Below are positions 53,832-64,000 of a stretch of DNA of 64,000 bases, piece after piece. The stretch covers positions 620,001 through 684,000 of the forward strand of contig NW_025935823.1 in assembly GCF_000764305.2 (NCBI RefSeq). Reading direction: 5' to 3'. Within the stretch, counting starts at the first letter, position 1. The number at the start of each line of letters is the position of its first letter. The translations under genes were made by a program, and so were the position numbers. This stretch comes from Hyalella azteca. Lineage: Eukaryota; Arthropoda; Malacostraca; Amphipoda; Hyalellidae. Below the pieces are notes generated by a model. The model saw only the letters and a program-made list of their open reading frames with translations. It made no database searches and was not told the DNA's origin.

Positions 53832-56800
53832 GTAAGGGCTCATGCACCGTTAAGGGGGGAACCCTCACTATAGTGAGGGTATGTAAATAGACATAGTATG
53901 TGTATTTACCTTTACTATTTGTAAGGGATGATGCTGCTGTAAAGATTTGTAGAACTTGTAAACTACTGCAACTGTAAAGATTTGTAGAGCTTGTAAACTA
54001 CTGCAACTGTAAAGATTTGTAGAGCTTGTAAACTACCGCAACTGTAAAGATTTGTAGAGCTTGTAAACTACTGCAACTGTAAAGATTTGTAGAGCTTGAC
54101 GACTTTAAAGGATTTTTTAAGGTCCTGCATGGGCTTCTAAGGACGTGTAAGGGCTTGAATGGGAGAATATAAGGGTTTGCATGAGCTAATTTACCTAGCA
54201 AAAATGTATCGTTATTGTCGCATAATTACGACAATGTACTCGTAAATGATTGACAATAAATTTAGATAATTATCATAATTATGAGAGTTTTTCAAATTTA
54301 TTTTATGCCGTTAAAACTTGTTGAATCTTGAACTTGTAGGAAATGGGCCGATTTGGTTAAGGCATGCGCTAGCTTTCCATGGCTTGCAGGCTTTGCAAAG
54401 TTCGCTAGTGTTTGTTGTAGGAAAGTTTAAAAAGGTTTTTAGGCTTGCAAACGCTTGTTTATAATTTGTTAGGTCGTTTATAGTTTTTTTAATTGACGTG
54501 TAGAGAGTTTTAATTTTCCAGGAACATGCAGGATTTATTGGGAAAAATTTTAGTTATCGAGAAGTTTTTCGTCTCAAGGGGGGACGGTGCGGTGGTCGAG
54601 GTGCTTATGGAGGGGACACGGACGCCCCCAGGCTGGGAACCTCCCCCAGGAGCGCTGGGGGAGCGTCCTGATCGCTCCACGTCCCCCACCACCCCCACCG
54701 CTATGGGTGCCATCACCCTCCTCGCCTTCCTCAACCTGCTGGGGTACATCCAGGTGAAAGTTTGTCCCTTCACGTATGAGACTTAATGAGACATAATGTA
54801 CATTGTACTAAAATAATTCATATTGTTTTATTTACACATGGGGAGAGTGTGGGGAGGGTTTCATTTCCCCAGTTAGGGGGAATATACAAAGCCTTATCAG
54901 ATTTTGGGTATATAGTTTTCATTGCTCTAATGGGATTGGGAGATGTGCCCTATGATTTGTTTGCACCGTAAAGTTTGGTGTGGTTACACCTGGAACTCAA
55001 CACTGAATTGTAGGTGCGTAATATACGTAACTGCAAACCAAAATTGACCAGCAGTTATTTTAAGCCTTCACAGCCAACCGCTACTACCAGCAGTTACTGT
55101 AAGCCGTTACTGTAACCTGAGCCGTTACTGCCAACCGCTACTAACAGCAGTCACTTTAAGCCGTTACTGTCAATCGCTACTAACAGTAGTCACTTATTTA
55201 GGCCGTTACTGCCAACCGCTACTATACCAGCAGTCACTTTAAGCCGTTACTGTCAATCACTACTAACAGCAGTCACTTATTTAAGCCGTTACTGCCAACC
55301 GCTACTAACAGCAGTCACTTTAAGCCGTTACTGCCTATAAATCCTCTCTTCAGGTAGGTATAGCATTACATTGAGCAGGAAAAGCCGATTCCTTACAATT
55401 CACGTCCGCCTCAGAACGTCTTGACGAGCAACAACGGCCGACGTCGTCGCAGCGTGACGGATCCGACGTCACCGACGCAGCCCGACGTCAGCCTCGCTGC
55501 CGACGTCAGCACCGCTGCCGACGTCAGCACCGCTGCCGACGTCAGCACCGCTGCCGACGTCAGCCTGGTGTCGGTGAGTGAACCTCTCAGTTACACAACA
55601 TATTTCACTCATCCCGGACGTTCCTCAAGCAGGTTATAAACGGAACTGTCGAATTGTCTTCTTAAAACCCTGATATATTTTTGGTCCTTGAGGATACTGA
55701 CTTTACGACCTCCTATCATGCGACAGTAGTTGTTGTATTTTTATACAGTATACGGTATTATTATACAGGCAGTAGTTGTATTATACATGGGTTAAAAAGG
55801 TGATTGGTCACCGAGTATTCCACACCGGATTGAAGTGATACTTGTTTTATTCGTAAATGAATTTCATGCATGTTATGCTGAGGTAAAAACATATCGTGCG
55901 AGAAATTCAGTTTTGTACTAAGTGATGATCATATATAGCATCTAAGAAGGAAAAGATTAAATAATATTAATGAGATTATTGAGAAAAGTTAAGATAGGAT
56001 TATAGTTACTTGGAAATGAGATGTGATAAGACGTCATAAGATAAAATACGGTAAAACATGATATAAGAAGATTAATATGAATAAACAATGTGAAATAAGA
56101 TGAAATAAGATTTCATAAGATGGTTAGATTAAATATGTTAAAATGGGATTAATGAGATATAATAGGTTAAAATAACTCTAACTCACGCTGATGGTGTAGT
56201 GGACACCAAATATATACTGTTGTAAAACTTTATTTGTTTGTATTTTGGGATTTTATAGAGTCTAATTTATGTAAGATATTTTGGTAGTCCAATACTTATT
56301 TGAGAGCTCTAAATATTCGAGCGCAACGATTTTTCGTAGCTAGTTTACCGCCATAGCTCTTCTTACTATTCGAAATAGATTTTCACGATGGCAAAATCTA
56401 CGATTGAAAGCGACAATAACGAATTCGATGGTCAACTTATGGCGAGCTTGAAGATTTATGTGAAATAACGAAAATAATCAGTTTTAATCAGTTTTGTTAC
56501 TCTGATGACTAAATAATTATGATATTGAGATCTTTTAGAGTCAGGATCAAAGCAGACGAGTTTAACTTGCTGCCAACACCGGGATTGTGATCTGAGGATG
56601 GTTAGATCCTGCAGAACATTTCAAGATTCAGTAAATATCAAATTAGCATTTAGCAGTAGCAAAGCGGTGCCTTCTACTTGGCACGTTAGCGTAAGTTAGA
56701 GCGGTGCTATCTACTTAGCGCTTACAATAGCCGGCACTATTTAATTGTCGGTAGCAAAATCCATCGCTATCTAGTTATGAGTAGCAAAAAAATTTAGCAA

Positions 56801-59800
56801 TAGCACGATGCGGAGATATTGAGATAACAGAATGTTCGGCCCTTCCTCCTGTCTGACAGCAGAAGATAATTCTATTGAAGTTAGCGCTCAAAAACAGTTT
56901 TTTAAGAATTACCCCTGTAGAAAACGAAAAAGTTATATTTTATTACCATGACTAAAATTTTTAGAGTTATTTTCAGTGAAATGGAAAATTTTTTACTCCA
57001 AGTACACAATTTTGCCTGTGAGAATAATTTTGTTAAATTGCATTTTATAAAACAAAAGGAACAGATTTAGACTAACGAACAGAGTTTTTTTTACCGCAGT
57101 ATGGGCCGAAACCCATATTAGGCTTAGCTTTACAAACAACATGAAGAATGTTAAATGTTCGGAAATATTTTAACATATAATTTAATAAATATAAGTACAA
57201 TCAGAGGCGGCAATAGGTTTTAACGGCAGGGGGCTATGCCCGCTAAGATTTAAAATCCTATTCAAGTTGATACTGACTGGTTGTAAGATTATATATTTAA
57301 ACTCCAGGTCACATTATTCAGAATTTGTTTGCAGTTTGTGCAAAAACAATCAATAATAATTCTGATGAATGAGCATTGTATTTTTGGAAGCTTAAGAATA
57401 TATTGGAAGGTCTGAAGCTCCTTCTTTAATGTTTCATGTTGTTCTGGTATATCCAAATTTTGTATATCTTAGTTAGTTTAGTTAGTATTTAGTATATATA
57501 GTAGCTACTTCCTTCAACTGACTATTTTGGAGCAGTGGGTAAAAACTTTGCTGGCAATTATCCATGACCACAAACTGTAATAAAATTAAATGTAATAATT
57601 ATTTTTAATTAAACTATATAAATCCACATCATGTGTGATTGAAATCAAGCCCACTTCCTCTAGCAGGACGGGAAAGGGGGGCTACGGGCCGCAGACCCCT
57701 ACTCATCACATTCAGACCTCTACTCATCTCAATCAAATTCTATACACTCTAATCCAATAGACACTGACACTTACGCTACAGAACATAGACAACCACAACC
57801 TCGGTCTGTAGACCCTAATTTGACAGACCAACATGGTTCTGCAGCCCCAGGTTTACAACAACCCCTACAACCCCTGCCCAGGGGGCGCTTGGGGTTCGAC
57901 GCCCCCTTCACAGCGCTGGCATACGACCTCATTGACTACATTATTGGAGATACCAAGGTAATCATAACTGTTACTCACTGGTAACTCTGTATTGGCGATA
58001 AATTTTACTGCCTGGTAACTCTGTATTGTCTGTAACAGTTGCTGCCCAGTAACTATGTATTGTCTGTAACTGTTGCTGCACGGTAACTCTGTATTGTCTG
58101 TAACAGTTGCTGCCCAGTAACTATGTAATGTCTGTAACATTTGCTGCCCAGTAACTCTGTTTTGTCTGTAACAGTTGCTGCCCAGTAACTATGTATTGTC
58201 TGCAACAGTTGCTGCCCAGTAACTCTGTATCCTATAACTGTTGCTGCCCGGTAACTCTGTATTGACGATAACAATTGCTGCCCAGTAACTCTGTATTGTC
58301 GGTAACAGTTGCTTCCCAGTAACTCTGTATCCTATAACTGTTGCTGCCCGGTAACTCTGTATTGACGATAACAATTGCTGCCCAGTAACTCTGTATTGTC
58401 TGTAACAGTTGCTGCCCAGTAACTATGTATTGTCTGTAACTGTTGCTCGGTAACTCTGTATTGTCGGTAACTGTTGCTGCCCAGTAACTCTGTATTGTCT
58501 GTAACAGTTGCTGCCCAGTAACTATGTATTGTCGGTAACTGTTGCTGCCCGGTAACTACGTATTGTTGGTAACAGTTGCTGCCCAGTAACTCTGTATATT
58601 GTCTGCAACAGTTGCTGCCCAGTAACTCTGTATCGTCTATAACTGTTGCTGCTCGGTAACTCTGTATATCGGCGATAACTGTTGCTCTCCAGTATCTACG
58701 TATTGTCGGTAATAGTTGCTGCCCAGTACCTATGTATTGTTTGTAACAGTTGTTCGCCCAGTAACTACATACGTATGTAGTGTACTTAACTATTGCTCTC
58801 CAGTAACTCTGGACTTTAGGTAATCTTGACCTCCCTTAATTACGTTTACTCATTGGTTTTCATCAATTATCTCAGTTTTACTCAACTTATCAACAGCCTC
58901 CTAGGCCACAACTGCGTCAGGAGCACCGTTCCTGGTGGCCGTGGTCATCCACCACCAAAACCAGCACTGACCCCGCCCTCAGTCAGGACCCTCCGTCTTC
59001 TAGGAGGTCCTCATCCTCCCCAACACGAGGGGACAAAACCTCACCCGCAGTACGGAGGGGCTCCATGCCCCCAGTCCCACCCAGAAGGGGCGTGGGCAGC
59101 TTCATGCAGTCCCTCCAGCAGCAGGTGCGGCGGGCGGCGTCCGTGATGGGCTTCCTCCACGATCCTTCGCCTCTGCGCGTGCGTCGACATGCGGTAAGAT
59201 GGCTCTTAAGGCGAATAAATATTTAATCTTGATTAAATTTATTTGAAATCTTGATCTCTATGTTAATTTATTTTATATAAATCGATTGTCTCCTGCTGAT
59301 ATACTCCTTGTAAGATTGTAGTTACTGTGGAACGGGTCATCTGCCTGGAACCTGTTCGGTTCCTGTTGTAGGATTTTTATAGGATGTCATCACGTTGTTG
59401 TAATTACATTGTGAAGACATTGTAGCGATATTGTGATGATATTATTGTGATAATGTGATAACATTGTAGTGATATTGTGATGACATTATAGCAATATTGT
59501 GATGAGATTATTGCGATATTGTGATGTCATTATAGCGGTATCGTGATGATATTACATTGATATTGTGATGACATTATAGCGATATTGTGATGACATTACA
59601 TTGATATTGTGATGACATTATAGCGATATTTTGATGATATTACATTGATATTGTGATGACATTGTAGCGATATTGTGATGACATTATAGCGATATTGTGA
59701 TGACATTATAGCGATATTGTGATGACATTATAGCGATATAGTGATGACATTATAGCGATATTGTGATGACATAGTGATGATACAGTGATGTTAGTAGTTA

Positions 59801-60986
59801 ATACCTCTGGCCCACAGCCGGTGCAGCGCAGACGCCGGCGCTACACGGCCGGCATGAACGCCTGGTACGACGAACTGGCGGGGCAGAACTACGGCAGTGA
59901 GCCGCCGGCAGATGGTCTCTTCAGCCGGGTACGATGGAGGGTGATGGGGGGGGGGGTGATGGGGAAGTAATAATGGGGCAATGATGGGAGTGAATGGTGG
60001 ATGAATATGGGGTGATGGGAGGGTTATTGTTGGGGTGATGGGGGGGTTATGGGGAAGCAATTAATAGTGGGACATTAGTGGGGGTGAATGGTGGGTGAAA
60101 ATGGGTGATAGAAGGGTGATGGGAGGGTTATTGTCGGGGTGATGGAGGGATTGGGCATGTAATAGTGGGGCATTAGTAACGGGTGAATGGTGGGTGAATA
60201 TGGGGTGATAGGGGGGTAATGGGAGGGTTATTGTTGGGGTGATGGGGGGGTTTATGGGGAAGTAATAGGAGGGCATTAGTGGGGGTGAATGGTGGGTGAA
60301 AATGGGGTGATAGGGGGGTGATGGGAGGGTGATAGCGGAAAAGATGGGCGGTCGATGAAAGGGTGATAATGGGGCGATAGTGGGGTGATGGTGGGGTGAT
60401 GGTTGGGGTGTCCGGAGGGTGATAGAGAGGCGAAGGTAGGGGTGACGGGGGGTGATGGACAGGTGATAGTGAGTAGATACTGTGGTTATAGTGGCTATGA
60501 TAGGAAGGTGATAGTGGGGTGATTTGTTGGCGTTGTGCTGATAGTGTGGAGAAGTTAAGTTGTTGTTTGGTTATGAAAATGCATATCTTGTTGATAAATT
60601 TATGATATGGTGTCACGTTGCGCTAATTGTGTCTAAGTTAACGGATTTTCATCAATTATAAATGCCTCCAGGTATTATGAAAATGAATGCTCTTGTTAAG
60701 CAAATGCATGCCCGTATTATACAAATGTATGCCCTTATTATGAAAATGCATGCCCATACTATATAAATGTATGCCCTTAATTTTAAAATGCCTGCCCGCA
60801 TTATACAAATGTATGCCTTCACTATGAAAAGGCATGCCTGTATCATACAAATGCCAGCCCTTATTATACAAATGTATAATAAGGGCTGCCCTTTTTTAAT
60901 AAGGGCTGCTCCTGTATAATGCCCTTTTGCAGTTGCTGTTGGGGTTCGGTCGCCACATCCTGGGGGTGAGATCCCCCCAGCGCTAG
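53704..60986 (+). CDS. unrecognised seven-exon gene with one hydrophobic segment and polybasic sites
   Basis: Seven plus-strand exons join in one frame (53704-53831, 54522-54753, 55415-55573, 57667-57957, 58897-59193, 59818-59928, 60933-60986) for about 423 residues. I do not recognise the family. Seen: GGYDPFANLVADHSSG near the start; MQDLLGKILVIEKFF, a possible amphipathic helix; hydrophobic MGAITLLAFLNLLGYI (about residues 103-118); SNNGRRRRSV directly after it; repeated ADVSTA; FTALAYDLIDYIIGD (about 257-271); a Ser/Pro/Arg-rich stretch; VQRRRRRYTAGMNAWYDEL; and the end LLLGFGRHILGV. RRRR-S could be a furin-type cleavage site if this part is luminal. No signal peptide is seen at the chosen start, and an upstream exon is possible. 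It is head to head with GMF. Confidence 0.72.
53935..54100. repeat. 35-bp minisatellite
   Basis: Five copies of GTAAAGATTTGTAGAGCTTG followed by TAAACTACTGCAACT. Confidence 0.92.
54522..54753 (+). CDS. unknown gene, exon B: hydrophobic segment
   Basis: Acceptor TTTTCCAG|G and donor ATCCAG|GTGAAA (phase 0). It codes about 77 residues, from MQDLLGKILVIEKFFVSRGD through a Pro-rich linker to MGAITLLAFLNLLGYIQ, a likely membrane-inserting helix. Confidence 0.78.
55065..55345. repeat. about 40-bp minisatellite
   Basis: Six to seven copies of AACCGCTACTAACAGCAGTC followed by ACTTTAAGCCGTTACTG. Confidence 0.9.
55415..55573 (+). CDS. unknown gene, exon C: RRRRS site and ADVSTA repeat
   Basis: Acceptor CCTCAG|AAC and donor GTGTCG|GTGAGT, phase 0 on both sides. 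It codes SNNGRRRRSVTDP and then an in-frame 18-bp repeat (GCTGCCGACGTCAGCACC) giving DVSTAA units. Length variation here would change the protein without a frameshift. Confidence 0.82.
55640..57650. other. intron of the unknown gene, no strong repeat
   Basis: About 2 kb of AT-rich unique sequence. I see no further exon, and the phase between exons C and D needs none. Confidence 0.5.
57667..57957 (+). CDS. unknown gene, exon D
   Basis: Acceptor CTCTAGCAG|GAC is a NAGNAG site, so one extra Gln is possible. The donor is CCAAG|GTAATC, phase 0. It codes 97 residues: a Ser/Asn/Tyr-rich first part (ADPYSSHSDLYSSQSNS) and a more ordered end GFDAPFTALAYDLIDYIIGD. Confidence 0.8.
57958..58815. repeat. 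34-bp minisatellite at the exon D donor
   Basis: About 25 copies of GTTGCTGCCCAGTAACTCTG followed by TATTGTCTGTAACA. It starts within a few bases of the exon D donor. Confidence 0.93.
58897..59193 (+). CDS. unknown gene, exon E: Ser/Pro/Arg-rich
   Basis: Acceptor TCAACAG|CCT and donor CATGCG|GTAAGA, phase 0. It codes 99 residues with SSRRSSSSP, VRRGSMPPVPPRRG (an SH3-type proline motif) and FMQSLQQQVRRAASVMGF, a possible amphipathic helix. Confidence 0.8.
59395..59795. repeat. 22-bp minisatellite
   Basis: About 16 copies of GATATTGTGATGACATTATA plus GC. Confidence 0.93.
59818..59928 (+). CDS. unknown gene, exon F: polybasic site
   Basis: Acceptor CCCACAG|CCG and donor AGCCGG|GTACGA, phase 0. 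It codes PVQRRRRRYTAGMNAWYDEL and a short acidic/Pro part. It is the second polybasic site of the protein. Confidence 0.8.
59929..60530. repeat. about 110-bp higher-order repeat of GGGTGATG words
   Basis: Short GGGGTGATGGGAGGGTTATT-type units are arranged in four or more longer blocks that include GGGGGTGAATGGTGGGTGAA. It starts at the exon F donor. The plus strand is G-rich, so it may form quadruplexes. Confidence 0.88.
60655..60860. repeat. 40-bp repeat of ATGCATGCCC-type units
   Basis: About five copies of CCTTATTATGAAAATGCATG followed by CCCGTATTATACAAATGTATG. Confidence 0.88.
60855..60888. other. perfect 16-bp hairpin before the terminal exon
   Basis: Arms CAGCCCTTATTATACA and TGTATAATAAGGGCTG flank a 2-base loop. 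It lies 45 bp before the acceptor of exon G, where the branch point should be. Confidence 0.9.
60933..60986 (+). CDS. unknown gene, exon G: terminal
   Basis: Acceptor CCCTTTTGCAG|TTG. It codes LLLGFGRHILGVRSPQR and stops at TAG. The short hydrophobic end may be an amphipathic tail. Confidence 0.75.
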   Translation: MLLGFGRHILGVRSPQR

Positions 60987-61317
60987 AAGGCTCCCCTCGG
61001 GCACTCCCTCGGATGAGGGCCAGCCGCCGAGGGTAGAAGGATGCCTAAGGCTGAGGCTATCAACAAAAATGACTTTCAGCTCAGGAGGAAAATGTTCCTG
61101 TTTTTTTTTGCAGGATAATTATTGGAAATACTTGATTGCTCATTTATGATAAAATGTTATAGTCGTTGTTGAGGCTCGTGTTGTTATTGTTTTTACCGTT
61201 AAAGTTGTTATTATGTTTTTTAATTAGCACTTAAAAAGAAAATATCGTCCAGAGACCACGGGCTATGTTATATATGTTATGTTTCTATATGTTATGTTTT
61301 CTCACAACGGGCTATGT

Positions 61318-61976
61318 TATCGAAGCTGGTTGTAAGTTATACGCTGGTCGTAAGTTATGCACTGGTCGTAGGTTATGCGCTGGTCGTAAGTTATGCGCTG
61401 GTCGTAAGTTATGCTCTGGTCGTAAGTTATGCACTGGTCGTAAGTTATGCACTGGTCGTAAGTTATGCACTGGTCGTAAGTTATGCGCTGGTCGTAAGTT
61501 ATGCACTGGTCGTAAGTTATGCACTGGTCGTAAGTTATGCACTGGTCGTAAGTTATGCGCTGGTCGTAAGTTATGCGCTGGTCGTAAGTTATACGCTGGT
61601 CGTAAGTTATGCGCTGGTTGTAAGTTATGCGCTGGTCGTAAGTTATACGCTGGTCGTAAGTGAAGCACTGGTCGTAAGTTATGCACTGGTCGTAAGTTAT
61701 GCGCTGGTCGTAAGTTATGCGCTGGTCGTAAGTTATGCACTGGGCGTAAGTTATGCGCGGGTCGTAAGTTATTTACCAATCGTAAGTTATGCGCTGGTCG
61801 TAAATTATGTGCTGGTCGTAAGTAATGAGCTGGTCGTAAGTTACACGCTGGTCGTAAGTTATGCACTGGTCGTAAGTTATGCACTGGTCGTAAGTTATGC
61901 ACTGGTCGTAAGTTACGCGCTGGTCGTAAGTTATGCACTGGTCGTAAGTTATGTGCTGGTCGTAAGTTATGTGCAC
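61318..61976. repeat. 18-bp minisatellite, about 36 copies
   Basis: Unit GGTCGTAAGTTATGCGCT. Since 18 is divisible by three, every frame stays open (ALVVSY on plus, HNLRPA on minus); the 294-residue plus-strand frame is an artefact of this. Confidence 0.95.
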
Positions 61977-62204
61977 ATCAATAACGGATGTTTTGCTCAT
62001 AATCGGCAGATGAATATACGATGTTGTAGAAATGTTTATTTACGATCTCGTAGGTGTTGTTTCTCTACGATGTCACAAGAATTGGCCAAATTACTTGAAT
62101 CTTTTGTAATCGGGATTTTACAGTCGTGTCAAAATTCCATAAAGAATCCATTAATAAATCACTGTAATGAAATATCTGACCGTCCGTTACATTGCTAGAG
62201 GCTA

Positions 62205-62910
62205 ATGTGGCACTAGAGTTACGAGCATCGTAAGACTTACGACCTACTAGAGTTGCGAACATCGTAAGACTTACGACCGAGTAGAGTTGCGAGCATCGTA
62301 ATACTTACGACCGACTAGAGTTGGGAGCATCGTAAGTAAGACTTACGACCGACTAGAGTTACGAGCATCGTAAGACTTACGACCGACTAGAGTTACAAGC
62401 ATCGTAAGACTTACGACCGACTAGAGTTACAAGCATCGTAAGACTTACGACCAACTAGAGTTGCGAGCGTCGTAAGACTTACGACCGACTAGAGTTGCGC
62501 GCATCTTAAGACTTACGACCTACTAGAGTTGCGCGTAGTTACGAGCATCGTAAGACTTACGACCGACTAGAGTTACGAGTATCGTAAGACTTACGACCGA
62601 CTAGAGTTACGAGCATCGTAAGACTTACGACTAACTAGAGTTTCGCGCATCGTAAGACAAACAACCTACTAGAATTGCGCGCATCGTAAGAATTACGACC
62701 GACTAGAGTTACGAGCATCGTAAGACTTACGACATACTAGAGTTGCGAGCATCGTAAGACTTATGACTGACCGACTAAAGTTACGAGCATCGTAAGACTT
62801 ACGACCGATTAGTGTTATGAGCATCGTAAGACTTACGACCTACTAGAGTTACGAGCATCGTAAGACTTACGACCGATTTGAGCTATGTGCATCGTAAGGC
62901 TTAACGACCG
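62205..62910. repeat. 34-bp minisatellite with built-in hairpin
   Basis: About 20 copies of GAGCATCGTAAGACTTACGA followed by CCGACTAGAGTTAC. Each unit contains the perfect inverted repeat TCGTAAG-A-CTTACGA. Confidence 0.95.
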
Positions 62911-62939
62911 CCGTACGAATGCCCTTAACTACCAAACCT

Positions 62940-63755
62940 ATTTAGGCATTAATTACGCACTAAATAATATTAATTGTTATACTGACTTGAGTTTATTGAT
63001 TTATGATTAAATAAAATAATAATACCCAAAAATTTGTCTTTTGTCTGAAGTCTCGGAGCGAGTGTCGCTTATTTCTGCGACCAAGGCTTCTGTGTCACAA
63101 GGAAAATAATTTTACTTTGTTTCTTTAAAGAAATAAGTATTACTTAGTATCTACAGTGATAAATAATGTTGTGATTTATTTCAATTAATGAAATATTCAA
63201 ATTTGAAACTTATACATAATGACTTTAATTGAACTCCTAATAAATCAAATATTACATTAATAATCCTTGAGATTAATTATATTCTAGACTGACACTACAC
63301 ATTTGCTACAAAATGTTGAACATGAAAAAACATTTTGATTGCGGCATTCATTTTGGTAACATACCTGTCTCAGCCATGTTGTCAATATGAATGACTAAGT
63401 CATGAATGACTTAGTCATTTCAGCAAGATAGATTGCCTGCTCTCTTCACTGCCGGTTTCCGTGCTGCATATGAAAATTCACAGTAAGAAATTTCGACGAT
63501 AATTAACTAATATAAAATAAGTTGTAAGGGATAGAAATCATTTCTAGATAATTATCGAAGTAATAATATAATATAAGACGATGATGTTTAATGTCATGGA
63601 GTCGCCTGATGTCTGACAATCTTCTGTCAACACGACTGATTCATTCACCAATGACCGTTTTAATTTTTAAAATTCTCTTCTATCTTCTGCAACCGACACT
63701 AGAACTTCAGACTGAATGGAACGAGCAATTGAGAGACAAAAAACAATAAAAGACA
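62940..63755. other. AT-rich unique sequence, no gene seen
   Basis: I see no exon, repeat array or recognised element here. Confidence 0.5.
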
Positions 63756-63757
63756 AA

Positions 63758-63792
63758 AAATACTGCCGGATATAAGATATCCGGCAGTATTT
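63758..63792. other. perfect 16-bp stem, 3-nt loop hairpin
   Basis: Arms AAATACTGCCGGATAT and ATATCCGGCAGTATTT flank AAG. It could be the tip of a degraded foldback element. Confidence 0.9.
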
Positions 63793-63864
63793 AGATATAT
63801 GGATATCAATATAAAGTATAGATATAGATATATATAGATATCAATATAAAGAATAAAGAATATA

Positions 63865-63879
63865 TAGATAGATATCATT

Positions 63880-63923
<44 letters not shown>

Positions 63924-63925
63924 TA
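63865..63925. repeat. (AT)n microsatellite
   Basis: An unbroken AT run of about 40 bp sits inside a GATATCAATATA-rich zone. Confidence 0.95.
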
Positions 63926-64000
63926 TGTAAGGCAATATTTGTTCAAGTTAAGAAAAGGTACACTTAAGTTAAGAAAAGGTAAGAAAAGTTAAGAAAAGAA

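Noticed and set aside
61312..62198. 294-residue plus-strand and 208-residue minus-strand frames
   Set aside because: They are products of the 18-bp array (18 divisible by three). Hexapeptide repeats ALVVSY and HNLRPA have no gene context.

Overview
The window looks like a piece of an arthropod nuclear genome, most likely a crustacean. The evidence is split genes with GT-AG introns, a Domeless-type JAK/STAT cytokine receptor, tRNA-derived SINEs, non-LTR retrotransposon tails, a hAT terminus, MITEs, and an extreme density of minisatellites. No bacterial operons, CRISPR arrays or prophage were seen. The crustacean placement is inference; the eukaryotic gene structure is read directly.

Region 1 (1.9-28.9 kb, minus strand) is one long receptor gene. 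I joined 23 coding exons (a 24th is optional) whose splice sites and reading phases agree from a signal-peptide exon (ATG at 28886) to the stop at 1903-1905. The predicted protein is about 1483 residues. It has a signal peptide, an N-terminal Ig-like region, a class I cytokine receptor module (C-X9-C-X-W and a degenerate WSxWS), about five more fibronectin-III-like domains, one transmembrane helix and a box1-like PNLPD. The long cytoplasmic tail carries repeated YVxx motifs including YVSQ, a YxxQ STAT-docking type. This fits Domeless. The introns are made largely of tandem repeats, and many of the arrays contain copies of the neighbouring exon edge with its splice site.

Region 2 (about 29.4-46.5 kb) has no convincing gene. 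It is a run of minisatellites with period about 17-35 bp, plus a SINE, LINE tails and MITE-like elements. One isolated exon-like island lies at 37.6 kb (plus strand).

Region 3 (46.58-50.53 kb, minus strand) holds the last three coding exons of a glia maturation factor (GMF, ADF-H fold) gene. Its first coding exon was not found. Its introns are almost free of tandem repeats, which contrasts with the receptor gene.

Region 4 (51.0-53.45 kb) holds two LINE tails in opposite orientation around a 52-53-bp satellite, then a hAT terminus and a 28-bp minisatellite.

Region 5 (53.7-61.0 kb, plus strand) is a seven-exon gene for a protein of about 423 residues that I do not recognise. It has one hydrophobic segment, two polybasic sites and an in-frame 18-bp repeat. 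It is head to head with GMF. The window ends in two minisatellites sharing a TCGTAAG core, an AT-rich tail, a perfect hairpin and an (AT)n tract.

The most interesting signal is that tandem duplications in the receptor gene, and to some extent in the unknown gene, repeatedly span exon-intron junctions. They leave decoy donors and acceptors next to at least eleven exons while one intact exon copy survives. No complete undescribed enzymatic system was seen.
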